Source: Pomphorhynchus laevis (taxonomy: Eukaryota > Acanthocephala > Palaeacanthocephala > Echinorhynchida > Pomphorhynchidae). From it: a stretch of 64,000 nucleotides of DNA. Under the pieces are notes generated by a model. The model ran no database searches. It was not told the origin of the DNA and saw only the letters and a program-made list of their open reading frames with translations. Positions 1 through 12,700 of this stretch are shown here, in pieces. The stretch spans positions 1 to 64,000 of the forward strand of contig WNNJ02002992.1 in assembly GCA_012934845.2 (NCBI GenBank), in the 5' to 3' direction. Positions within the stretch are counted from its first letter, which is position 1, and each line of letters starts with the position of its first letter. The position numbers and the translations under genes are program-made.

Positions 1-721
1 CAAAATTTAACAAAAATAAATTTAATAAATTTAATCAAATATTATGTTTTATATTTAAATTCATACAAATATTTTTTAGCATTGTGATAAATTCGGTTAT
101 TTAATCAGTTATCGGATACCCATTCCGATTTAAATTGATTTTAATCAATTTAAAATTGATTAAAATCAATTTAAGTTTTAAATTGATTATTATTATTTAA
201 GTTTTAAGCAGTGCATTTTTAATTTATAATGAGGAATGCAAATTTATTGAAAACTGTCGTCTTTATAAATTTAAAAAATCATTTTTTAGTTCAATATTTA
301 ATTAATTCAAATAGTAGATAATTTAAAAATGATTTCCTGCCATTTATGATCTATTTACTTTGAAATCTTTCTTAACTTACAAATTCTTATTATAATAATA
401 TCACATTTAGAGTTATAGTGCCCCTAAAAACACCATCATTATGCAATTTAAGATATGAAATTTTATTTAAAAATCTACAGGTACACAAATGTTTAAATCT
501 GCCAAATGTATATTTCTGTTTTGATTTATAATTAATTTTAAATGTGCATCCAAGTATTAGAATTTACGATAAAAGACAAAAAAAAATTTATGTTAAAATT
601 CATGAGTTACAAACTCATGACTCCGTAGCGATTAGAAGTAATTAGAAGGTAAATTATTTTGTGTAAATTAAATATTAATGCCTGTTCACTTGAAGGTTAA
701 AAACTATTTAAATATTCTTAC
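1..721. other. AT-rich intron of the transglutaminase gene
   Basis: No coding, RNA or repeat signal seen. A splice donor abuts exon 9 at 720-721, so this is the next intron; the following exon is not in the window. Confidence 0.6.
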
Positions 722-3700
722 CAAATGGAATCATATTATTGAGTGCATCAACAGTCCAATGAACAATATCACCATTGGTTGAACTGTGCATAAATGGAGT
801 ATCATACATTTCATTGCACTTTCCTTTCTGTATTGCTTTCACAGGACTAGGTCCAACTTTGTAGAGACCTTATAACAGAATGAAGTTGCAAAATGAAATA
901 AAAATCGAAACAAACTCACTTTCACTTCCAATATTTGTCGTACAATCTATTGCTTGCCATCCGTTAATATCTGGATTAGAAATTGATCGTTTGAACCAAA
1001 CTTCATTCCAAACGTGTCGAACCCTTTTTAAATAAAAACAACAAAATATTAAAATTCGCATATTGATATTAAAAATTATATTAATATTAACAATTATATT
1101 TAATTCGTCAACGTTTATTCAGATTTGATGTTTCTTAAATTTAGCTTAAGCTAACATTTAAGATAAAGAAGAATTAAAAGAAATTAATTTAAATTCAATT
1201 TATTAGATATATAGATGATTACAATTAAAGATAGAAGGTTAATAAAAGATAGAAGGTTCCAAAGATAGAAGGTTAATAAAAGGTTAAACTGGAAATTGGT
1301 GATAAGCCGTTATCATGTATTTATCAGCAACTTATATCTTATATATCATATCAACACATGGCAAGCACAATAAAACGCTATTCTTTAATACTTTTATCAC
1401 ACTTCGGCAGTTATTTCCTTATATATAACTATCCAGCACCCAAAAGAAGCGATTGTGTGCCAAGGGAATATGAGCGATGGCATATTTTTTTCTTTGATTA
1501 TTTTACTAACTGTATATATTATTAAAATTATATTTCTGTCTCTTGTGTCGGCAGAAGGATTTATGTACCTGTTTGATATATTAACGTCTCAGATTAATAA
1601 CAAATCTAACGAAAATTAGATATTAAAAACAAGAGCACAAAATAATTAATTAAGTAATTAATTAATTAACACCCAGACTGATTAGTATCGTTCTGCTGTA
1701 TCAAGAATAGAAACAATACCTGTGAGGATAATATTGTGCCACAGCCAGAAGAATTTCAGCTCACAGATGCATTCAAGTTAAATTAATTAAATATTAAGAA
1801 AATATTTAAGATAATTTAATATTAATTAAAATATTAATTTAATATTAATACATTTTCAATGCTGCAAAACTTACCAAATGTTATCAGTATTTAATGCATT
1901 TAGAGGAACTTTCGATTTCGACCAGTGAATATTTACTCGCTTTTTACTATCGCAATTGTGCATAATATTGTACCCACTTATAACTCTGCATGGAATACCG
2001 ATGGATCGTGCAACTAAATATGAAAAGCATTAGCAGATATCAAAGACACAATTGATTCTGAAAGTGCCTTAATATTACCAATTAAAAATGACACTTTTGC
2101 TCAAATTATAAATTTTTAAATAATTAACTTATTTAAATTAATAAGGCAACTATTTGTTTGGTTTGATCTTAAAATCAGATATTTATTTTGAATTTTTGTG
2201 CAGGATCAACACACATTAATTTATTCGAAAAAACATACAATTTGTTCATTAACTTAAATGATAATTACAATATAATTTTTATCTTGATTTAATGTTAGTG
2301 TTTTATTTTGTTCCACAAGCTTAACGCACTATATATTCATAAATTTTTAATGCTTAAATTTAAATTTGAAGTTTTTTATATTCGGTTTACTTTTTTTATT
2401 GAAATTTCTTTGCTTGTTCCGTATCCTTTGTTTAATTATTGATTTGTATTGCTATACGTTTGCCAAAATCGATCAACATTTTACATTATGTTTTATACAT
2501 CGTATATGCAATTCGTCTATTTTTTAATTCGTCTTTTGGAAAAAATAAGATCCCATGCGCTTAATCGAATGATAAATTTGTTTATTATAAAGTAATTAAC
2601 TCATCAAATGTAAATAATTAAGATATGTTAGTTAGTTCACTTTTTAACTTGAATCCAGTCTATGCTTTTGTTTTCATATCAGAAATCTATTAAAAAATTT
2701 TATAACATATCTCATCCGTCAATTGATGTTGTAGAAAATATTTATCATAATATTTTCATTTAAAATTTAAAGGTTAAACATTTTTGAAAGTCGTTCAAAG
2801 TTTGAGGTTCCAACTGTAAAGCAATCCTACAGCTCTATATTTGTTGATTTTCATACATAACAAAAACAATTGTTTCGCCTGAACGTATTTTTTCATCGAA
2901 ATAATTTATATCTAAATTCTAATTATATTTGACTTTCGTCTTTTAGACGAAAGTCAAAAGACGAAAGTTAATAAATCTTTTAGAACAAAAGATTTATTAA
3001 AATTCAGAGATTTATTAAATATTTTCAAAAACACAAAAGCACTCAGAAATTGTAAAAATAAATATATAATCTTTATTGAGTTTACATCGGAAGAATGATA
3101 TAACAAGCTTATTTCACGTTGACTTTTAATATATGATATAAAGTATCAAAACTGTAAGTTTGATAAATTAAATTATCCTTTCGAGAATTTAAATTTAAAG
3201 ATTTAAAATCTTGACTCTTGTCTGATATATATGTGGCCATTCATTGTCTAATGGCATAATTTCTGGTGTGATAATCATAAAAAACAATTTAATTTAATAA
3301 AAATTATCTTTCCAAAATTTAATTATTTATCGAATTTATAAATTAAAATTGCTGATAACTTGTATATTCCAATTGACATTTTAAAATGGTGATTATTGTT
3401 ACTTAATATCTTCACACACTAGACAGACAGTTTTATTTCTAAAATCAGTATGTTTAACTTAAAGTCTGCACATATTCGACGGCAAGTAAAATTGATTTGT
3501 AATATCGAATTTTCGTTATTTCTATCAGCTATATAGCTGAAAACTTTCTATAGTTGAAGATATAAGTAATTATAACATACAAAAGAGTATACTACTCATT
3601 AGATCAAATCCGAACGGCACAACTAATTTATAAATCCTTTTATGTGCTTTGCTTAATCTCTGTTATAATTTTGACATTTGAAAGCAACCGTCAAATTATC

Positions 3701-6700
3701 AATCATTCACTTTACAATACAAAACAGGAAATATAAAATACAAGTAACTCACGTGAGCAATAAACCGCGGCAAAAGTCCAACATTCTCCGAATTTTATCG
3801 GTTTAGCTTTTTGGTTGCTAAATGATGTTATAATCGAAACGCTACCAGGCCAATTTTGTGGTAAAACAAATGTTCTAGAGTCGTCGTATTCGTTAACCAT
3901 ACCTCGGTTGCCTGCATTAATCTAAATATAACGGCGATTCCAAATGTATGTGTAATTTCGATAACACACTTTTGTTGCAGAATAAAATAATTAATTAATT
4001 ATTTTATTCAAAATAATAATATTTAAAATATAAGCTTGAAAATTAATAAATTAATACGTTAAAATAAATATTTTTAAAATGAAAGCTGACAATTAAAGTT
4101 TAAATTTAAAAAACGTTTATCATTGATACGGCATCATTAATTTTCTGCTTATTTTCAACAAGGTTTGCTATTTTTTTCTTTTTCTTAAAATAAATAAAAA
4201 ACATTATTAAAATATAAATATATATATTCATGCATACCATATAATATAAAATATGATACATTAAATAATGAAATTTTAAGACAACTATTTGTAACGATAT
4301 TGGTTTTCTATAAAGTCCTTTAAATAATTTAATAGATACATATTTTAAACTAGGTTACTATAAAAATAACATCAAGCAGAAAATAGTAAAATATATAATC
4401 AACACAATAATATAAAGAATAAATTTAAACTCTTAAGTGGCAAATTTTTATGGATGGATAAAACAAATGATACAACGTATGTTATTTATTAGTCAATTCA
4501 TAAAAATTGACTTTTATTTTAAATTTAAATTTTAAATTTTAAATTGATATAACCAATATAAACATCGTATGTTTAAATTAATATAAACATCGTTTGTTTA
4601 AATTTACTAGTGAATTAGAAACACATTTTACTTTCTTCAAAATCATTAAAATAATTTTATAGATACATATAAAATATGTATTCTAATACTTTTTATTATT
4701 CTAATACTTATTCTAATACTTTGTATTAGAATAAGGTACACTAATCAGATAACTAAGACTACGTATTTATAAATAAATTAAAAAATAAAATATAAATAAT
4801 TTTAAATAATAAATGATTATATAAGATTTTATACGATTTATATTTATATAACGATAAAATTAAAAATTAAAATTTAAAATAAAAATCATTTTTTATGAAT
4901 TCACTAATAAATAATATTCGATGTATTCGAGAATAAGGAATAGAGGTTACAATATGCAACTTCATCGTTAAAAGCAAAAAACAAATATTATCAAATATTA
5001 ATAGCAGAGAAATATTAGTCATATCAATAATACATAGTTTCATTATTTTTGACAGAGGTTATATTACCGGTAAAAATTTGAATTTTTAAATATACGATGT
5101 TTATACGTATATATACGTATATACGATTATATTGTATACAATATACGTATATTGTATATTATATACAATATATTATATATTATTGTATATTATATCGAAT
5201 ATACTTATCGAATAAGGAATAAAGGTCATCGATAGGAACTGCTATGTTATCATAGCAATTCAGTAACTGCTATGTTATTCTCTACAAATGGGAATTGGAT
5301 ATTTACATATTCCTTACCGATTAACTATTAGACGTATAATTCTTAAATCGATTAATATTAACTATAATGGCAAAAGGACAATGGAAATAAATTTAATTTT
5401 TAGCATTAGCAAATGGTGTCATTATGACTGAATGACGTTCATAAAACTTATTTTGTTTAGAGAAACTATTAAAAAATGTCATAGTAATCATATATGCTAG
5501 TAATCATCAAAACTTTGCTTTTCTAAATACCGCTTTAAACAACCTGAAATCTCATAGAATGAGTATAAATAATCACATGCCCGATTATTGAATAAATTAC
5601 TTCTAACGACTATTCGATTTGCATTATTTCCATTGTCCGTTAGTCGACTAAGGGACAATGGAAATAAATTTAATGTTTATTTGAGATCACCAGTATATAC
5701 TATGGATTTGCAAAATATTTTAGTTCTAATTTATGTTTTACTTTTTTGTTCCTTATATCTCGAAAAATGACTGTAATCAGTTAAATTGGATTTAATAAAT
5801 AAAACTTCATTAATCTCCAATCTGAAAATCTACAATTTTCGTATAAAATTCAATTGATATTTAAAACGGTAATCTCGAGTAGCTAAATAAGTGCTATATG
5901 ACAAGTTATTAAAGTTTAAATCATTTGATCTAAAATATTAAATATTATATTAAATATTAAAATATTAAATAATATTGTTTATATCAGAGATCAAACATAT
6001 TATATTAAATGATAGTAGAATAAATAGCAAATAGTAAAATGTTCAGCAAAAATATTAAGTGATATAAATAATTCGTGCATTTAACAATTTAAATAAATAA
6101 TGTATTTAATTTCGATATATTTAAGAAATTTAACTTTTACAGAATTATTATTTATAAATATGGAAATAATATTAATACTATGCATTATGTAAATAATGCA
6201 TAATACATTATATAAGACTATTTATGTATACGCAAGTATTTAATAATGCTAGATTTCTTAAAACCCGTTTTAAAATTTAATAGAAACTTTCTTACCAGGG
6301 TTTATAAAAGCAATATACTTAAATTTATTAATCGAAAAATTATCATTAAAAGATTTTATTAGAATAAGTTTGCATAAATGAATAGTAAATTATATTTTAA
6401 ATCGTTGATAATGATCAATTTATCGATAAATAATTATTGGAGCTGGATCAAATAAAGAAGGAAAATTTTATTTGATATTTCGCTAACTACTTCTGTTAGC
6501 ATATTCAAAAAATCATATTTTTTCTACTTACCTCTTTATATCAGAGATCTAACATATTAAAATAGAGCATGACTTATCGAAGCATGACTTTAACGGTGCG
6601 TTGGTAAATTTATATCTTAAATGTTTTAATTAATGTGAAATAGGATGTTTTAATTCTATAACATTCTGTGTTACAAAGATGTTCTTTTTGTGATACAAAA

Positions 6701-9700
6701 TTCACATGGAACGTAATTGTAAAGATTAGACGTTTATTTCCTACAAAATGAAATTAGATATTAACATGTTCCATATAAAGAAATTAGACATTTCATACAT
6801 ATCAGATAACTTGACCTACGTATTTTATATTATAAATAAATAAAAAATAAAGATAAATAATTTTTAAAATAAATAATTAGATAAAATTAAATAAGAATTT
6901 ATTTAAGGATACAATTTATTATTAGAATTAAAAATTAAAACGAATTTTTACGAATTGACAATTTGTAAAAAAAAACATTTTTTTAAATATTATTTTAGTT
7001 TTAAATTTAATTTATACTACAACGCAATTATGAAACAACTTAAAGCAATTTCTTTAAAAGAAATTGTTGTTGTAGAATACTCTGATAGAGTATCAATAAT
7101 TGCCGTTTTGCCGTTCGTACACATCAGTAATATTATGTACTGATTTGCAACTCGCCAGCCACAAATATGACATTAATAGGTTTGCCCAATTTGTGAATTT
7201 TAAATCTACGTGCTGTAATTAAAATATTTTGTTGTAATATATTTTATTATTGTTTTATAATAAACATTCATGAAATTGCGTGTTAATTGATATTGACTTT
7301 AATATTAATTAAAATTTAATTTATAAAATTAAAAAATATATTTATTTTTAAAATAAATTAACTAATGGAAATTAAATATAAGACATAAATTTCTATACTT
7401 AAATTACATACTTGTAATAACATTTTTAAACTTTATTTAAAATAGGCTGCAGCTTATGAGTTTAATAATAAAATAATATTTCAAGTATGATTTTATACAA
7501 ATTTATTAAATGAATATTTTATATTTAAATACTTATAATACAATATCTCAAAAATACAGTATCTTTCAAATCTTATAAAATAGTCGGGTAATGCGTAAAT
7601 CTTTTTTACTAGCATGGATATTAAATCTTGTAGGGAATTACGAACAATGATTATGATTACTAAATTTGGCAAGTAATTTATTTAATTATATAAATATGCA
7701 AATAACATTATAATTATCGTACCATTGCAGCTAGAGTTCTGCTAACAAGCACTGGATTACCATGCTCTTCTGCTGGCAATCCACATTTTGCAAGTAACCA
7801 AAAGGCATACTCAATTATGCTTCTATCAAACTAAATATAAAAATATTGAAATAGCTCTTTATAAAAATAACAAAATAATTCTTGTCAAATAGTTCTTACT
7901 TAAGCAATTTAAAAGAGTATAATAACTAAAAGCAAGTGTTATTTAAAACTTAGCAAATTTCATATTTTCAGAAGGAAATTTAAAACGACAATGTATTTAA
8001 ATTAGTCTACATTACATTTTATTTATAATGAATAATATTCAATTAAAGCACGCCTTAAAATTATTGTTTAATAATACATTTGAGCATGATAATATATAGA
8101 TTTATTAATTTTTTAAGTGGATCATGCAGACAAGCCACTTACAATTCTACCGAAATAAACAAAAAATAAAAAATGATGTAGTTAAAGTCCACACCACGTA
8201 GCCAACGTTTGAACGATGATAAATTAGGATATCAAGGCTAGCTGAGTTGCAGAGCCTGGTTACTGAGTAGAAAGGCGCGAAGCATGGATTTAAAGGTAGT
8301 AAGGTTACTGAGTAGTAAGGATTTAAAGGTAGTAGTTTGCTCTGGAAGACGAATATCCAACACCGTGCAATTTTTGGTGACGATACGGAGGGGGTGATAG
8401 AGTAAGCGAAAAGAGAGAACTGCAGAGTAATGTAAAACTCGATTTTGTACATTGAGCTAATGAAGGTTGATAAGTTCCTTGAAGATGGTATCAAAACGCC
8501 AGCATCATAGAAGTATGCGAGCTGCAGTGTAAATAAAGCGATACAGAAGGGCAGTAACACAAGATGAGGAGTTTGAGAAAAGTGAGATGCAATAATCAAG
8601 ACGAAGTAGTAGAAGGAAGGACATTAGAGTGTTTCGAAATGGAAAAATTTGTGGTTTTTAAAATGCGACGAAATTCACGGAGAATAGGATCACAGAAACG
8701 AGCTTTTTTAGTGCAAATGGTGAGAATGAGACAGAGGAGTCTATAATTACTCAGAGAAATGTTAGCAAATTTACGCAAGAAAGGCGATGATCATTGAAAA
8801 AGAGAGCTAGTTAAGATTGGATTTGCATGTGGGAAGGTTGGATCCAAAATGCATTTATTTCGTGGGATTTGCCACTATTCTAATAGATTAAAGGTAATGA
8901 GATAGAGATTCTAGGCAGGTTGAAACCGAGTCGAAGAGATTAGTTAAAAGATGAATTGGATGCGGACGAATATATAAGGATGTCATCCGTATATTGCATG
9001 ACATAACATTTGAATGCTAAGCAAAGTGGACCGTGATCCCCGAGGGGAAGGGATAACAAGATAGGGTCGAGTACAGAACTTTGCGGTACACCACGGGGTA
9101 GAGCAAACGATGCACTAACTACATTGTTAGATGATGCAGTGACAGAGCGACCAGTAAGATATGACAATAACCATTTTCGAGTAGAGGTGGAGAATCCATA
9201 ACGATTCCGATGGAGTTTAAGGAGAATAGAGTGATCTAAAATGTCAAAAGCTGATTACAAATTAAGCAAAATGACCAGGGAAGTTAACTGTTGATCGCAA
9301 GTCAAAAGAAGATCACCGATTACTTTGTGACAAGGTTTACGGTATGCAGCTTGATATTGAGGAAGAAGGTTTTACGAATTTAAGTAGGACATGACTTTGC
9401 GCAAAATGAGTCTTTCAAAGAGTTTCGAAATAGTGGAAAGTAGTGAGATAGGACGGTAAAACGATGGAATATTAGGGTACGTAGATTGGGATTTTAGAAG
9501 CAGACAGATAGTGGCAGCCTTCCATGCTGCGGGAAAGATCTTTAGTCGAATAAAGATATAAATAGTTTACAGTAGAAATATACTAGTGTGAGAACAATAG
9601 ATTTAAGGGCAGTTGTTGCTAAAGGGTCATGAGGAGATGAAGAGTTGGGAAATTAAGATATCAGTACGATAATTTCATAAGAAGACACAAGCAATAGGTG

Positions 9701-12700
9701 GAAGAGTTCAGGAAGGCAGGATGTGGCAATAACTAAAGAGTAACCAAGAGGTAGAAAATTATGACATACATTGTCAAGTTTAAATCTGAGATAACTAGCG
9801 AAGATTGAAGGATCTATTGAGCAAACGGACAAAGAAGAGTCATGCGAAAGGAGTCGAATTAATACCTTCCAGCGCGAATGATCAGTATACGCGGATGATA
9901 GTTGATTATTCCCAAAGAGTGTCGCTTTAGTCTGAAGAAGCGAATGATAGTGACGGCGTTTGTCGAACAATTGACCGTGGATATAAATATATAAATATAC
10001 ATATATATAAATATAAATAGTTATATTTAATGCTATCTCCGAACAAGTGAAGATATGAAGTAGATACGTGCATTAATCTGAGAAGTATGCGCATTAATGC
10101 ACGTTCAAATAAGATATATTCTGTATCGGAAGCGCGGTCGTTGATCTGCATTTTAAGCAGATCAGAAGATAAACGGTCATAAAGGAGCATCTCTCTTGAA
10201 TCTATCTATTGTAAAGCGTTCTAAATTGCGATTTTATGTTCGTGAGCACTGTCAAATATTCTGTGATAAACCCCATTTACAATAGCAATTTGACGTTAAA
10301 TTGAGACGTTAAGCTGTAGTTTAAAAAATTAACCATTTATGGTTTATTTTTGTCAAATTCCGTATTAAACACTTTTAGAAAAAGTGAGCGATTTACTAAA
10401 TCAAACGCTTTTCTGAAGTCAGTGAAAACCGAGTACTGCGATGATCTCGTTTAGAGCCGTAAAGTGAAGATTGTTAATTTCAATAAGGAATTTATCAATT
10501 GTAAAAATGAACAGTTTATGTTGAAATTTGTGTTAAACTTTTTTATAAGCTGGGTGAACGATTTACTGAATTGAACGTGCTTTTGATGTTAATCATTTCG
10601 TTTGAAATAGTGATTAATTTCACGGTATGAGTGAGTATGAGTACAATAATTTCACGGTATAAGTGAATATACTTGACATCTTATTTTCCCATTGTACATC
10701 ACCTTCACAATAGCATCATCCCTGCATGTTGATCTGTTTCTCAGATCAACAGTTTATCATCAGTTAATAATTTTTATCATCATTTAATAATTTATCATCA
10801 GTTTCTCTGCATGAGTGAGTAGACGAACACGTTCTTTTCCTTTTGTACAGCACCTCAATATTGGCGTCATTCCAATAAGTTGAAGGATTACCTAGTAATA
10901 TATGGTTAAAGGATCTGTTCCAGTATTCTGAAAGTGAACCGTACGAACCCTTATTCATCCATTTATGCAATTCTTGTTAAAAGCCGTCGCTTTCTTCCTG
11001 TAATCCTTGAGAATTTCTTCTTGGACAAATATATTGTTCATTGGATCACCAGCGTGATTACTATCACGCAAGATGTGATAATGCAAACGATTCATACATG
11101 TTTCTGTATGATTAATATAAAAGTTCTTCAAAATGAATGTAAATTTCTTCAAAATCTGTAACTGATACTCTACCAGGCGTTTATTAACGAGTTCCACTGA
11201 TGATGCTTTCTTTAGTAATTGTTATTCTTTTATTAAATATCTAATAAAATTATTTTGTTAAAATAAAATATTCACAAAATTATGATTTAAAAAGTAATTT
11301 AATTTTATTACATCATCAATTTTATTTTTGTTTCGGAAATATTATTTTTTATACAATATTCAATATTGAATAAAAAATCTAAACTTCTGAAAATTTAAAA
11401 CAATTCATATAATAAATAGAATAATTTCAATAATATTAATTGAAAATCAATATCGAATGGCATACGTAACTTTTAACTTTTACTTTATAACTATATATTT
11501 AACTGTATATTTACTTTATAACTTAAACGTTATGACTAGTAGTAAATTGTATGACTATTTATTTTTCATATTTTAAAATATATAAATATCTAAATATTTG
11601 AATAATACTTGTTTTGCAAGTTCGCGTTTAATAAGCAAGAGTCAAAAATACTAAGAAAAGAGTAATAAATACCTAAAAATTTCGTAGTTATTTTAAAATT
11701 GAAAAATTGTTTGAAATTGAAAAAGAAATAAAATTTTGTATTTGTTAATTGAAATATTTGAACTAAATAATTCGTAGTTACGGAATTTTAAAATTCTTCA
11801 TAAACTATAAATTTCATTAACTAAATATAAGGAGTATTGATAAAATACCTTTTAAAGTTACGAGGTAGTTATCTACCCTTTAAAATGGGTAGAAAGTCTT
11901 CTAAAATGTATTTTGAAGAACAGGTAAACTGATCATTAAATAAAAATATATTTATTTAAAACTAAATAAATGTATTTTTTGAAAGATATATTTTTTTATT
12001 AAAAAATATATCGACACAAATTTAGATGATTATGTAATTCATATACCAGCAATCTTAGATTCGTTATTGTCTAGAGTACACTCAAAGAGTACACAATATA
12101 CCTAGACGGGTTTGGGTTACTGCCCATATAAAATTTAGGAACCTCGTTTACGGTTTAAAATGTACTTAAATAAAAGCAAAGTAAATATTTAATAAATATT
12201 TAAACTTAGTTGTCTCGACCTATGAATTGATATACAAAATTCTATCATTCTATGTTATATCAGTTCTTTATAAATTGCTTCGAAGAACTCTGTATTTTAT
12301 TTAAAATTTAAATTATTGAAAACAATTGATATTTTTTATTTCCCATACCTGTCCATAATGCCAATGTCGGGGAATTACTAAATGTTTTGTTCCCAGGAAT
12401 ATTACACCATCATCTTCTAACACGTACTCGTTAATATCATCTATTTTCTCCATATAGCAGTCATCTTCCTTATGCCATGGATTGAAAATTAAAAAGAAAT
12501 GTAATCTCGATTTATAGTATTTAAATGTGGAATCTGGAAGGGCCACGGTTTTAATCTCTAAATCAATCTTTATTAAATGGAATTAATTTAAAATTAATTC
12601 AATTAAATTTTGTCGTACACGATACTGTCCTGCAAGAGCATTTGTTGATGTAGAGACGTCAACATCCAAAATATCAGATTTGGCATCTTCACCGCTTTTA

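Noticed and set aside
870-1061. A separate 63-codon minus-strand gene
   Set aside because: It is transglutaminase exon 8 with read-through into both introns.
6961-7140. 62-codon plus-strand frame in an intron
   Set aside because: Low-complexity AT-rich translation, inside a host intron on the opposite strand, next to a Naiad tail.
12313-12546. A separate 77-codon minus-strand gene
   Set aside because: It is transglutaminase exon 4 read into its downstream intron; the first codons belong to the same exon upstream.
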